Source: Pomphorhynchus laevis (lineage: Eukaryota > Acanthocephala > Palaeacanthocephala > Echinorhynchida > Pomphorhynchidae). Taken from it: 64,000 nt of DNA. How positions within the stretch are numbered: position 1 is the first letter of the stretch; each line of letters begins with the position of its first letter. Under the pieces are notes generated by a model that had not been told where the DNA came from, ran no database searches, and was given only the letters and a program-made list of their open reading frames with translations. Position numbers and translations under genes: made by a program. The stretch lies in assembly GCA_012934845.2 (NCBI GenBank), contig WNNJ02000948.1, positions 1 through 64,000 on the forward strand. The letters run 5' to 3'. Shown here in pieces: positions 1 to 10,660 of this stretch.

Positions 1-79
1 TAGCAGTCAAGAGCGCAAGCCAAGTACGGAGAGCGACAGCTCGAATCCCGGATAAGTCAAATTTCAAAAGGCGAAGAGT

Positions 80-160
80 AGGTAGTCAGCCTTCTGATGA
101 GCCCGGGGCTACCAGCATGTGGCAAAAAGCGGGCGAAACGAAAACGGTTGTGGCAATGTG
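80..160 (+). ncRNA. Hammerhead ribozyme motif, satellite copy 1
   Basis: The core CTGATGA (94-100) is followed by GCCCG (101-105), which pairs perfectly with CGGGC (130-134), giving the canonical G10.1-C11.1 closing pair of stem II. GAAA follows at 135-138. Inside stem II a second helix CCA/TGG closes a small loop. The expected cleavage triplet is GTT (147-149), with a two- to three-base-pair stem III closed by an A-rich loop, as in short-stem-III type I hammerheads of animal retroelements. Stem I is only partly supported: GCC (89-91) can pair with GGC (152-154). Folding and cleavage are inferred. Confidence 0.7.
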
Positions 161-438
161 GCCGTTAGTAGTCAGGGTGTATGGAATTGGATATCATGAA
201 GGAAGGATTCTGTAGCTGGTTTTCAATGCGAAAGTCACCTCGTGTGACCTAGCAACTATTCGTTACATAAATAAGAATCCATCAAAGGATCACCAGTCCC
301 GATTCCAATCGATCTTCATGATCTCATACGATAAAATCTATAATAAGCATGCCAGAGAAGCATCTCGGACAATGCAGTTTCTGGATATCATGATGGAAGG
401 TTTCATATACTGTGTGAAATCTGGTAATCCTGGATTCG

Positions 439-491
439 TAGCCTAGCAGTCAAGAGCGCAAGCCAAGTACGGAGAGCGACAGCTCGAATCC
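439..491 (+). promoter_or_regulatory. tRNA-like pol III promoter (A and B boxes) in satellite
   Basis: TAGCCTAGCAG at 439-449 matches the A-box consensus TRGCNNAGYNG at every position. AGCTCGAATCC at 481-491 matches the B-box consensus GGTTCGANTCC at 9 of 11. The spacing of 42 nt is that of a tRNA gene. The A box spans the joint between copy 1 and copy 2, so the natural unit begins near 430. The acceptor stem is not preserved, so this is a tRNA-derived promoter, not a tRNA gene. The inverted array at 27 kb carries the same boxes. Confidence 0.6.
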
Positions 492-523
492 TCGGATAAG
501 TCAAATTTCAAAAGGCGAAGAGT

Positions 524-604
524 AGGTAGTCAGCCTTCTGATGAGCCCGGGGCTACCAGCATGTGGCAAAAAGCGGGCGAAACGAAAACGGTTGTGGCAA
601 TGTG
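524..604 (+). ncRNA. Hammerhead ribozyme motif, satellite copy 2
   Basis: Same core as copy 1, displaced by 444 bp: CTGATGA at 538-544, then GCCCG, a 24-nt apical part, CGGGC and GAAA. Every paired base of stem II is conserved between the copies. It lies directly downstream of the A/B-box pair at 439-491, so one pol III transcript would contain the ribozyme. Confidence 0.7.
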
Positions 605-800
605 GCCGTTAGTAGTCAGGGTGTATGGAATTGGATATCATGAAGGAAGGATTCTGTAGCTGGTTTCCAATGCGAAAGTCACCTCGTGTGACCTAGCAAC
701 TATTCGTTACATAAATAAGAATCCATCAAAGGATCACCAGTTCCGATTCCAATCGATCTTCATGATCTCATACGATAAAATCTATATATATATATATATG

Positions 801-1062
801 CTTGAATAGTTTCGGCTTAAGCTTAGCAAATGTATTCTTTATACAATACAGAAACTCTTTTTGCTTTACCATGGATATAATCGGTATTCGGTCGAGTCTT
901 AAGATCGTTATTCAAAATGATTCCAAGATCTCTGTGCTAGGATATAATGTAAAGCTTCTGACATCCTAAATAGAAGTCACAATCAGGTTTACTGTTGCCA
1001 AGCTTCATATGGACACATTTCACACAAGTTATTAGCCGCAAATGGCTATTTTAACTGTTTAT
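801..1062 (-). mobile_element. CR1-type LINE, 3' fragment (family CR1-a)
   Basis: Reads as a diverged copy of the 3' part of the CR1-type LINE at 7738-10660, for example the shared GATATAATCGGTATTCGGTC. It ends with the same terminal segment, GCCGCAAATGGCT, found at the 3' end of the full copy (7753-7767). An internal segment of ORF2 is missing between the two parts. It is non-coding now and abuts the satellite through a short TA tract. Confidence 0.75.
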
Positions 1063-1390
1063 AGAAAAGCAAAAAAATCAATTCATAGAAAAGAAAAAGA
1101 TTCAATAGCTAAAAAACTTGAAGCGCCCACGCCAGTATTTAATAGCTAATGTCGAAGCTTTTGCTTGAAACTGCAGTATCTGAATGTACATTCAATTTCT
1201 TTAGGCAGCACATACTATATATTTAAGGACCGATATTAAAGTCGTACTACGCTTGGGACTTTGCGATGTGGCAGTTTACATGGTGATAGAGATTAATCTT
1301 TACGAACTGACGAACTAATCATCACATGGTGAAATTTGCTTGGTTATTTTAAGTTCTTACAATACAATTATTAATGTCAGTTCCACTCGC
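1063..1390. other. Intergenic; contains an inverted scrap of CR1-a 5' sequence
   Basis: No gene seen. About 1125-1190 is the reverse complement of 6624-6690, which lies 5' of the decayed CR1-a copy at 5.7-6.5 kb. It is therefore probably a CR1-a 5'-region remnant in the orientation opposite to the 3' fragment beside it. The remainder is unassigned. Confidence 0.5.
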
Positions 1391-1429
1391 TACGCTCGCA
1401 GATTGAACTCAATCTATCAATAAAAGGTC

Positions 1430-2764
1430 TTGCCTAAAAAAGCGCGATCTCAGATCTCTGTTCCTGATCAAGAATCTTCCACATCGGAATGCAACGATGG
1501 TTATACCAGTTTTGAAGTTGGATGCGATTCCAAAGATTGCGATGTATGGGCACTTGTTCGTGTTAAAATATCCGACCACTCGGTTTATAAACGTAAACAG
1601 TTCACATGCGGTTTTTGTACATCAGTACGACTACTACAGTTATCCTGCTCCTCTACTCCCGTATCACACATGACCACTCAGACGAATGCTGTTTTAGATG
1701 TTTCCCTCGCATCAACACCTGACTTCGCATCTTATAATCCCATTATTGAACCTACTCTCTCACACACTCCTCGTTCAACTACGTACCAAACTTCCATTAA
1801 TCTTTCTCATTCTAACAATGTTAACGGTAAAGCTTTTCATCTCATACCTCAGTTTTCTTATTCCTCCCCCAATCTAGATAAATCTCAAACTTCTTTGTTA
1901 TCCTCACGTACTCCTTACTCGACCTCCCCCGTATCACTTCTCAATAATTTACACCCTTCCATCAAAATCATTTTCAGTAACATTTCCGATCAACTGATTC
2001 AACACTCCATTCTGTCACTCATGCCACAACCTATCTTAATTATCCTTACTCGACCTCTCACGTAACACTTCCAAATAATTTACATCCTTCATTTAAAATC
2101 ATCTCCAGTCACATTTCTGATCAACCAATTCAACACCCCGCTCCTGTCACACATGCTCCAACTTATCTTCATTCTCCATCAAGCACTCTTGTCGTTCCTA
2201 CTTATATCTACTCTTCTGCCTCTACTCCTACCAGCTATGTTCGTCCACCACTCCCACGTAATCGTTTTCCTTCTCGCGATCGCAGTGTTAACATATCAAT
2301 TAAAGCTTCCCGAATCTGCTTCTCTACAATCTCGCTTCGATGATGATGTATCTGCTTTCAGGTCTATCCTAGCAACCATTTTTCCTAATGATAATTTATC
2401 CCTCTTCTATAATATCGCTCCTGTATACTTTATTCGTTTAAACAAATCCACTAAATCCAATCATCTTAGTCCTCCACTCCTAAAAATCGTTTTCCGACAT
2501 AGTTCACATGCTTCATTGGTACTCTCTCAACGTTTTAAACTTCTTACCACTTCGTCTACTTTTCGTATCTATCATGACCGCTCCCCTTTTGATATTGCCC
2601 AACTCAATTTAGCTCGCATTGAGAAACATCGACGTAAAAAAACAGTGAATCATCCTTATCAATACGTCAGATCAACTGAAATTTTCACGTCGTACACACG
2701 AGGACAAAAATCCGATGGCGTCCTGTCTCTCCCCGTCTTCGTTGCTAGTCGATATCGCTCCTAA
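1430..2764 (+). pseudogene. L2 copy A ORF1 (PHD-like zinc finger and C-terminal domain), broken
   Basis: The N-terminal part reads VGCDSKDCDVWALV then FTCGFC, a C-x4-C...C-x2-C arrangement like PHD-type fingers in CR1/L2 ORF1. It matches the ORF1 start of the LINE at 50870. A Ser/Pro/Thr-rich linker follows, then a domain with LPESASLQSRFDDD and RSILATIF, homologous to VPESIFENAQARLNDD and RSILAHVL at 51.9 kb. The first codon in this frame is TTG (1430), so the original ATG is lost or lies upstream. A one-base deletion near 2015, relative to copy B, shifts the frame. A further +1 shift at about 2306-2312 is shared with copy B. ORF1 overlaps ORF2 by 50 nt in another frame. Confidence 0.75.
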
Positions 2765-5681
2765 GCATATTTTTCGTCTTAGTCTAATCAACACTCGCTC
2801 CATTCTTCATAAAGCTGATATGCTTCTCGATATCTTCGATCAATTATCTATCGATATTCTCTGCATTACCGAATCCTGGCACTCTGACTCCGACGATCTT
2901 GCTATTCGTCGTCTATGTCGCTCTGGTTGTTCTCTAGTTGAATCAGCTCGTCAAATTGCATATCATACATCTACTGCTTCTAACCATGGCGGTATTGTTG
3001 CCATTGCTCGTCACCCAATGTCTTTACGTAAAATCAACGTTAACATCCGTTACACTTCGTTCGAATTACTCATATGCAGATTATCAACGCCTTTCCCTCT
3101 GGAACTTGTGATTGTATACCGTCCAGGTTCAGTTGCCCCACCACTTATCTTCTTTAACGACCTTGCCGATCGTATGTCTCACTGGTCATTGTCTTATACT
3201 CCTTATTTTGTTCTCGGTGACTTTAACATTCGTCTTGATCGCCCGTCTGACTCTGACTCTATCACTTTAACTAATCTTTTTTCTGATTTTAACTATAAAT
3301 TACTTTCAACAAGCCCAACTCATATTCTCGGCGGTGCTCTCGACATCATTGCTGTTCCTAACTGCTTCAATGACTATACCTCCTTGTCAATTACTGATCC
3401 TGGTTTGTCCAATCATTTCCTTGTCACTCTTACTCTTACTCGTCCCCATCCTCCTTCTCCGACTTTACCATTATCAACATCAAGTCGACCCTGGAAGCTT
3501 CTCGATATCCATATTCTCTGCACAGCCTTACTCAATTCTTCACTCTATTCACTTCCTCTTAATTATATCTCTCCCGATGATCTATGCATTCTGTTTGATT
3601 CTGAACTTACGTCGATCCTCAATAACATTCTGCCCAGTCGACTTCGACGTTCCCAGCGCTTGCGCCATGCTCCCTGGTTCGATTCTGACTGTAGTCTTTC
3701 TCAGCGTCGACTCCGTCGCTCTTTTTGTATGTATAAACGCTTTCTTAAACGTTCACCCAACTCACTCACTCCAAATCTTCGTGATTCCTACTTTTCTCAA
3801 CGCCGTTCACATCTCATTCTTATACGTACTAAACGTACTCTCTTTTGGCGAAATCAACTCGAGTCATCTTCCAACTCTAAATCTCATTGGAAAATCTTAA
3901 ACTCAATTCTTTCACGATCATCTACCCCTTGTAATATAAATCCTGATGAATTTTCTTCTTATCTACAAACTAAGCTATCTAATTTACTTTCCCTACTACC
4001 CATAGCCCCCTTGTACCCACTCTTATCTTTAAATACTTCCCTCCCAGAACTATTCCACCTTCTTCCCGTTTCGTCTGATGAAGTTTCTTCGGTTCTGCTG
4101 TCCTTACCTAATAAAACCTCTGCTTCTGACCCAATTCCCACTCACTTGCTTACAAATATCTGCTCTTTTATCTTACCCTTCCTAACCACACTGTTCAACT
4201 CGTCCATCCGTAGCCGTACATTTCCTTCTATCTAGAAATGCGCCACTGTTCGTCCTCTCATTAAAAAACAATCTCTCGACTCCTCACTACCATCTTCGTA
4301 CCGTCCTATTTCACTTCTCCCAACCCTCTCTAAACTCCTTGAGCGTCTCGTTCTTAAGCAAGTTAATACATATCTCTTTTCCTCTAACATATTTCCTCCC
4401 TTCCAAGCCGCTTTTCGCTCTAATTACTCTACCGAAATTGCATGTCTTAAAGTTTATAACGACTTACTCATATCGCGCGATCATAAATTATGTAGTGTCA
4501 TAGTTTCTCTTGATCTATCGTCTGCTTTTGACATCGTCGATCACTCGATTCTTCTCCATCGCCTTCGTCATGATTATGGCTTCTCTTTACCCACTGTATC
4601 ATGGTTTTCTTCATATCTATCAAACCGTACATTTCGCGTCTATTCTAACTCTTCTCTCTCCCATCCTTCGTCCATCCCGTCCGGTGTTCCACATGGCTCC
4701 GTATTAGGCCCTCTGCTTTTCTCTCTTCTTCTCGGTGATTTGTCTTCGATTTCTTATAAATTTAACTTCCATGTTATGCAATATGCTGATGACATTCTCA
4801 TCTATGCTCATGCACCTGTTTATCGTATTCACGATCTTAGTGTTTCTGCTTCCGACTGTCTTGTCTCAATTTCCAATCATCTTTCTTCCCTTCGCCTTTC
4901 TCTGAATCCTGATAAATCCAAAATTATGTGGATCCTACCTCGACGCCTCGGCTTCGAACCTCCCTCCGTATCATTAAATTCTATAATTCTTCCTATTGTT
5001 GATAATCTCGTTTTCTTAGGCTTCCATTTCAACAAACGACTTTCATTTAAACCTTTCGTTAGAGATAAAGTACGCTCATCTACCTTGATACTTCGCAACC
5101 TCGGTCAAGTTCGTAGATTGATCGATTTCCCTTCTTGTATGACTCTCATATCTTCTCTCCTTTTTTCTAGACTCGATTATTGTCTTAGTCTATTTTCCAA
5201 CTCACCTAAATCCACTCTTCTTCCCCTACAACGCATCGTCAACGCAGCTGTCTGAATTCCCCTCCGTCTTCGTCGTTTTGATCATACATCCTACCATCTT
5301 GCTTCTCTCGATTTTCCAACAATTTATTGTCGTGTTCAAATTCGTCTTCTTATCGTTGCTTTCCGTCTTGTAACTTTTCATACCGCTTCATTTCTCAACC
5401 TTCCTTTTCTTGATAATTCTTGTCCTGTTTACTGTTCCTTGCGTTCCTGTAATTCCCTTCTTTTACATGTCCCAAACTACTCTACCTTCTTTGGACTCCG
5501 CTCCTTCCTGGAGGCTGCTCCTCTATCGTGGAACCATCTGTCCATTCATATACGCTAATCAACTTCCCTGCAGTGCTTCAAACGACAAATCCGATCCCAT
5601 TTAAACAATTTATCTGCTCGACTTTTTCATTTTTGTTTGTGGACTTGTAAGCGTAAAGCTTGTACACATTTGCCACATTAA
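2715..5681 (+). pseudogene. L2 copy A ORF2 (endonuclease and reverse transcriptase), two stops
   Basis: One reading frame starts at ATG 2715. Endonuclease motifs in order: NTRSI, TESW, GGIVAIARH, YRPG, LGDFNIRLD and SNHF. RT motifs: SSYRPISLLPTLSKLLER, LDLSSAFD, SGVPHGSVLGP (Q to H against copy B) and QYADD. TAG at 4233-4235 replaces a Trp codon of copy B, and TGA at 5253-5255 replaces an Arg codon; both look like single substitutions. The copy B stop codon is also changed here (CGA), so the frame runs on to TAA at 5679-5681. Both active-site aspartate motifs remain. Confidence 0.85.
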
Positions 5682-5699
5682 ATAAATTTGTATTATTAT

Positions 5700-6690
5700 G
5701 GTGATATAGAAATCTCTCTGCGGAATGAACCATCTGCCACGTCGCAATGAGGTCTTGGTAAATAACCTTTAACCTAATGAAGGCGGCTGTAAGGAAGCTG
5801 TGACCTATGTATGAATATGCATACTAAATCATCAAAAAAGTCGACACTGACTATATCATCAACACGTCTGGTAAACACCAAATCAAGCACATAACCTACT
5901 CTCGATGAAAAACAAGTCATCGACTGAACGTGTTGGATTAGTTGAAGCTTATCATAAAGGAATTCAGAAATGTCTGTTGCTACAGCGCTTCCATCATGAA
6001 ATAGAGACTCTGGCCAATTAGTGTGAAATTAAAATCTCCTAAGAGAATAAAATGTGAACAGAGGCATACTGATTATAAATTGGATTTTAGGAGATCACAA
6101 TCTGTTGTCATTGATGGAGAATAATATACAACAAAAAATTAATACTAATATATTTATATCTGATATGGTAGCTGAGACTTTCAAAGGAACCATTAGGGTC
6201 ACAAACATTAGAAACGTTAGAAATCAAAAAATTATCTCGAACATAAGCTGCAACCCCCTCCACCACGGTTAACTGACTTCCTATCGCTTCGAAGTATGCT
6301 ATACCCCGGAATATCAACAGCAACATCAACAAAATATTGATAGATCCACGATTCAGTGGCACAGGATATATTGTATGTGTGCGACGGTAAATGATGCCTT
6401 AACTCTACTATTCGTGCAATCAAAATGCGAAGATTAGAACAACTGACTGACAAATAGCGCGTGGCTTTGCATTTAGGGCATTTCGAAGTATTACAATATA
6501 TGCTACTAAATGAGATTAAACGCCCCAATGATATATCTATACAACATTATTGCACGATGGTTGCGGTAAATTGGTATCCGCACTATTTTTTCGACATTCA
6601 GATAATCGTACAACTTTCTCGACATGTACATTCAGATGCTGCAGCTTCAAGCAAAAGTTTCGACATTGACTTTTAAATACTGCCGTGGAC
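5700..6690 (-). mobile_element. Decayed, internally deleted CR1-a LINE
   Basis: A minus-strand copy related to 7738-10660. It contains a scrap of ORF2 C-terminus (about 5700-5815), then endonuclease sequence (about 5830-6540) in broken frames: ATRYLSVSCSNLR, ATESW, IPGYSILRSDRKSVNRGGGG and YVRDNFLISNVSNVCDPNGS. The whole RT is missing between them. Sequence upstream to about 6690 has an inverted counterpart at 1125-1190. The copy is old: many substitutions and several frame changes against the intact one. Confidence 0.75.
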
Positions 6691-6832
6691 TAAAAAATAA
6701 CATACAATGCATAATAATAAATATTAGAGGTCATTAGAAGGAACTGCTAGGTTATCAGGTTTCTTCCTCTATTCTCGACTCGATATAGCAGCAAGGGCCA
6801 AATACATGTTAACGATGTATTTCCTCTTTATA

Positions 6833-7510
6833 TTATTCGTTATCTATCCATAAAAATTTTCCTCTAATGATTTTAAATTTATTTTTAATATTATTGTGTT
6901 GATTTATATATTTTACTATTTTCTGTTTGATGTTATTTTTATAGTAACCTAGTTTAAAATATGTATCTATTAAATTATTTAAATGATTTTGAAGAAAACC
7001 AATATCGTTACAAATTGTTGCAATTCTTAAAATTTCATTATTTAATGTATTTATTATATGGTATGCATGAATTCTCATGCAAAAATATGTTTCTTGTAAA
7101 TTTAAATATGTCATCTTTACGATATAAATTAAAGTAGTTTTAATTGATGTTAATTTAATGTTCATATCTAGATATACACCTTCTTTATCATTAATATTGG
7201 TTTTGTTAAGAATAAGGCTTTCTGGATAAATGTGCTCACTAATTGAATAAAAATTATTAGAATTAAATACACATATATCATCAATGTATCGAAACATATA
7301 TTTCATATATTTATATTGTTTAGATTTAGTTTTTACACAGTTATGAACAAATTCATATTCTATAAAGCTTAAAAACAAGTCAGCTATAATTGGGCTACTA
7401 TTACCACCCATTGGAACACCTTTTACTTGTCTAAATATAGATGTCCCTACTTTTAAATAATTTTGATTTATTAAAATATTTAAGGATTCTATTAATTCAA
7501 TTTTATCCAT
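6833..7510 (-). mobile_element. Penelope-like element, RT fragment (family 1)
   Basis: A 225-codon reading frame matching the RT palm and thumb of Penelope-like elements. Motifs in order: FRQVKGVPMGGNSSPIIADL, RYIDDICVF (catalytic YIDD), a YPESLILNKTN block, YLDMNI, and a C-terminal ICNDIGF...LGYY block. The GGNSSP variant resembles Naiad/Chlamys-type families more than classic Penelope; that is an impression. No GIY-YIG endonuclease is visible downstream on the minus strand. The fragment is very AT-rich. It sits between two CR1-a copies. The frame may begin upstream, since only about 225 residues are open. Confidence 0.75.
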
Positions 7511-7737
7511 ATATTTATATTTACTTGATGGTTTAATTTTTATTAGATAGGCGTTATAATTATCATAACATATATACCTTAGTTATCATCAATATTATTT
7601 TATTAATAATAAGGCTGCCATAAAAACGTCAATTAACGCTTTGCTCTTTCTGGGACATTATAAGGAATCAATTACGCTTGAAAGTAATTCAATTCTGAAG
7701 TGGAAATAAGTAGCAAACGAAAAGTACAGTTATTATT

Positions 7738-10660
7738 ATAGTGTACAAGTTACTAGCCGCAAATGGCTGTTTCAACTGTTCACAAATTACATTTTAAAAT
7801 ATCAATTAAAATACATCCACGAATCCAAATTAGAGTTCACAATCCACTTCAGCAGCATCTTCTTGAAGTGTCTATTGCTAGTAGCATTGACGACGTCTTC
7901 AGGCAGCGAATTCCAAACATTCAATGCGCGGTGGGAAAGCCTACTCACACTCCTTATTTTGCCATGGGGGAATTTAAATAACGTAAGGGAGTGACCTCTG
8001 CGACGCGAATTTCTCAATTTTATCGAATTGGATGGGAACCCCTCTTTTCCACGAACCAAATGCCACATCGCTACAAGATCTAAATATAGTAGCCTCTGGG
8101 CCGTTGAAGGCATTTTTAAGCAAGCTAGGCGCTCATTGTAAGAATAAAGAGATGTAATGCAAAGTTTGGTTCCTCTACGTAAAATCGACTCGGTCTTTTT
8201 CATCTCAGCCTTGGTGGATGGAAAAGTTGATGCGATGCAGTATTCCACATGCGGACGGACTAACGCACAGTAGAGATGCTTAAATAATTTTGGATGCAGC
8301 TTACTAAATGTGTTCTTAATACAATACAAGGCCTTCATGGCTTTACCGTAGATATAATCGGTATTCGGTCGTGTTTTAAGGTCGTTATTCAAAATAATCC
8401 CTAGGTCTCTATGAACAGAAATGTTGTGAAGCTTATAACATCCTAAATAGAATTCATGATCAGATTTACATTTGCCGAGTTTCATATGAACGCACTTATC
8501 TACATTTATGGTCATACCGGTAGCACTGCTCCAGTCGTAGATTGTCTGGAGATCATGTTGTAGATGCCGGCCATCAGGATCTGAGATGCTATCGCACCAC
8601 ACTTTCACATCGTCTGCGAATGCCAGGCAGGGACTGTTTATGCGTAACAGAAGATCATTGAGAAATATAATAAAAAGCAAGGGACCAAGGACTGTACCTT
8701 GCGGAACTCCGGATTTAACTAACCTAGTAGAAGACATGCTATTGCCAACCCTCACCTGAAATGATCTCCCGTCCAAAAAATCACGAATCCAATTGCATAA
8801 CATGGAGGATACTCCGTAGTGTGCTAACAACCTAATCATCCCATCATGAGGGACGCGATCGAAGGCTTTCGAAAAATCAATAAAGATTATATCGAGTGAG
8901 CTACCAAAACTTAACGACTGGGTCCAAGTTTCGCGCGCGGTAAGCAAGTTCGTCAAACAAGAACGGGAGTGACGAAAACCATGTTGAGCGGACAATAGTA
9001 TACCAAGAGAGACAAGATGATCGTAGACTCTAGTGCTGATGGCGCGTTCGAGAACTTTGCACAGAGAAGAGGTTAAGCTTATTGGCCTATAATCACCACA
9101 GGATGATGCAAAAATTTTTTTGGGAATAGGAACAACGGTTGCAGTTTTCCAATCTTCTGGGACACTGCCAGTGGCCAGAATTTTATCAAAGATAATAGTC
9201 AGGAATGGTGCCAGGTAACTCGATAAAGCTTTGAGCAGGTATGGGGAGATGTCATCGGGGCCAGCTGCGCTAAAAGGACGAATATTATTGAGATAATCTT
9301 GAATTTCAGTAACGCAAATTGGCCGGGATTCATTACGCGGAGGGATAGAGCACCCGTACCATATCATATGAGAATCGCAATGTGGTAAAGTGGATAAAGA
9401 GAACGAGGATGCGAAGGTCTCAGCTATATCAGTTTCATTTGTAACCAAGCCACATTCAGAGTGCACATGCTTGATTGCAGAGTTGAGCGTTCCGTTTTGC
9501 CGAGCATATGACCAAAATAGCTTGGGGTTGCGATTAACTTCCTTGATGATTGTAGATTCGAATTTATCACGTTTTAACGTTTTCATACGAGTACAGACGT
9601 TCCTAAGATACCTATAAATGTTGGCGTAATACGGAAGCGAACGAGATAACTTCCAAAGACGATTTCGTACTCGCAACATCAATCTCAGGTCCTTATCGAA
9701 CCAAACAGGATATTTAGTATTTGGCGAGATGATACGCTTTGGTGCAAACACGTCAGAAATACCTAAAAGGTAATCCCCAATCACTTTTAGTGAGACTTCT
9801 TTAGTATTTGTTAAAGATAGTGGACGACGTTGACAGAAAGATAAAATTTGCTCATCAAGCACTTTTGACCAAACCCGTTTTACGATGGGAGCCGTAAAAT
9901 GGCGGAATTTAAAGTTTGGGGTGACCTGTAGTGATAGCACGCAGTGGTCAGAGTTACCTATCGGTGGAAGATAATCCACTCGAGCTATGTCTTCAAGACG
10001 TTTGGAAAAAACCAAGTCAAGTATAGTATCATTATTATGGGAAGAAAATCGTGTGGGCTCTTGAATGTGTTGTACTAGTAAGAGTTCATCAGCGAGGAAG
10101 TGGGAGATTTCTCTTTCTACGACGGTGCCATCATCAAATATTGTTTGCCGCCAATCTGATCTAGGTAGGTTGAAGTCTCCTAGAAGAAGGAAATGAGAAC
10201 TGATACTTATCGATCGCAATACTGACTTCAGAAGATTACAATCAGTGATCATAGAAGGTGAGCGATATATAACGCAGAGACTGATACCAACACGATCATA
10301 CCCAATATGAAAGGTAATACTCTCGAACGAGCCTTGCGGATCACAAACTTGATCGATGCCAGAAATTAGCAAATGGTCTCGAACGTACACTGCAACACCG
10401 CCCCCTCGCATACTGGACCTCCTGTCCCCTCGAAGTAGACGATAACCTGGAATATTTACAGTGGCATCCAAGATGTGTTCATGTAGCCATGACTCACTAA
10501 CACAGAATATATCATACGCATTAACCTCAACATGGTATCGAAGCTCTACAAGTTGTGCAGGAAGACTTCGTAAATTTGAATAACCTACCGATAAATAGCA
10601 ACGAGTTGCATTGGAATCCTTTTTGGTTTCTAATAAGTACTCCAATAAGTTCCAATAAGT
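7738..10660 (-). mobile_element. CR1-type LINE, ORF2-bearing copy (family CR1-a)
   Basis: Contains a complete endonuclease-RT ORF (7802-10645) and a 3' untranslated tail ending with GCCGCAAATGGCT near 7753-7767. ORF1 is absent, so the copy is 5'-truncated just upstream of the endonuclease. No poly(A) is seen at the 3' end, as usual for CR1-like elements, which end in short repeats. Family members lie at 801-1062, 5700-6690 and, more diverged, 45340-45740. Confidence 0.85.
7802..10645 (-). CDS. CR1-type LINE ORF2: AP endonuclease and reverse transcriptase
   Basis: About 947 uninterrupted codons, a normal length for CR1 ORF2. The N-terminal endonuclease shows SNLRS, CVSESWL, RGGGVAVYVRD, CVIYRSP, LLGDFNLPRSDW, LDLVFS and SDHCVLS, so its catalytic residues appear present. 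RT motifs: DWKTATVVPIPKK, DYRPISLTSSLCKVLER, SAQHGFR, FIDFSKAFDRV, SGVPQGTVLGPLLF and AFADDVKVW. The C-terminus has RRRGHSLTLFKFPHGKIRS and ALNVWNSLPEDVV, typical of the CR1 group. The first codon of the open frame is TTG, not ATG, so the true start is probably lost with the 5' truncation. Retained frame suggests a fairly recent insertion. Confidence 0.9.
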   Translation of the reverse strand: MEYLLETKKDSNATRCYLSVGYSNLRSLPAQLVELRYHVEVNAYDIFCVSESWLHEHILDATVNIPGYRLLRGDRRSSMRGGGVAVYVRDHLLISGIDQVCDPQGSFESITFHIGYDRVGISLCVIYRSPSMITDCNLLKSVLRSISISSHFLLLGDFNLPRSDWRQTIFDDGTVVEREISHFLADELLLVQHIQEPTRFSSHNNDTILDLVFSKRLEDIARVDYLPPIGNSDHCVLSLQVTPNFKFRHFTAPIVKRVWSKVLDEQILSFCQRRPLSLTNTKEVSLKVIGDYLLGISDVFAPKRIISPNTKYPVWFDKDLRLMLRVRNRLWKLSRSLPYYANIYRYLRNVCTRMKTLKRDKFESTIIKEVNRNPKLFWSYARQNGTLNSAIKHVHSECGLVTNETDIAETFASSFSLSTLPHCDSHMIWYGCSIPPRNESRPICVTEIQDYLNNIRPFSAAGPDDISPYLLKALSSYLAPFLTIIFDKILATGSVPEDWKTATVVPIPKKIFASSCGDYRPISLTSSLCKVLERAISTRVYDHLVSLGILLSAQHGFRHSRSCLTNLLTARETWTQSLSFGSSLDIIFIDFSKAFDRVPHDGMIRLLAHYGVSSMLCNWIRDFLDGRSFQVRVGNSMSSTRLVKSGVPQGTVLGPLLFIIFLNDLLLRINSPCLAFADDVKVWCDSISDPDGRHLQHDLQTIYDWSSATGMTINVDKCVHMKLGKCKSDHEFYLGCYKLHNISVHRDLGIILNNDLKTRPNTDYIYGKAMKALYCIKNTFSKLHPKLFKHLYCALVRPHVEYCIASTFPSTKAEMKKTESILRRGTKLCITSLYSYNERLACLKMPSTAQRLLYLDLVAMWHLVRGKEGFPSNSIKLRNSRRRGHSLTLFKFPHGKIRSVSRLSHRALNVWNSLPEDVVNATSNRHFKKMLLKWIVNSNLDSWMYFN

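Larger units (their letters stand above)
1..786 (+). repeat. 443-bp satellite array A, tRNA-like plus hammerhead unit
   Basis: Two tandem copies of a 443-444-bp unit: the unit beginning TAGCAGTCAAG at 1 restarts at 444. The second copy stops near 786 and runs into a short TA tract. The array probably continues left of the window. The two copies are nearly identical, differing by one inserted base and a few substitutions. Each unit joins a tRNA-like segment with pol III A and B boxes to a hammerhead-ribozyme core about 50 bp downstream. That plan is known from schistosome Sm-alpha elements and from retrozymes. The same unit occurs inverted at 27022-28375. No protein is encoded. Confidence 0.9.
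1391..5697 (+). mobile_element. L2-clade LINE, copy A (nearly full length)
   Basis: A two-ORF, AP-endonuclease-type LINE. ORF1 (1430-2764) carries a PHD/zinc-finger-like N-terminus; ORF2 (2715-5681) carries endonuclease and RT. The ORF2 C-terminus has the L2 signature SRLDYC...LPLQRIVNAAV and, further on, GLRSF...WNHLP. The 3' end is short, AATAAATTTGTATT followed by a TTA-like tail. From about 1910 onward it is near-identical to copy B at 55128-58917 on the other strand. It extends about 500 bp further 5' than copy B. ORF2 carries premature stops and ORF1 frame damage, so it cannot make full proteins. Confidence 0.9.

Noticed and set aside
1-786. CRISPR-like array
   Set aside because: The repeat period is 443 bp with no spacers and the genome is eukaryotic; it is a satellite.
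1430-1432. TTG as a genuine start codon of L2 ORF1
   Set aside because: A metazoan LINE would be expected to use ATG; a lost ATG or a start further upstream is more likely.
4075-4100. CTGATGA near GAAGTTTC as a hammerhead
   Set aside because: It lies in L2 ORF2 coding sequence and no stem II pairing is possible.
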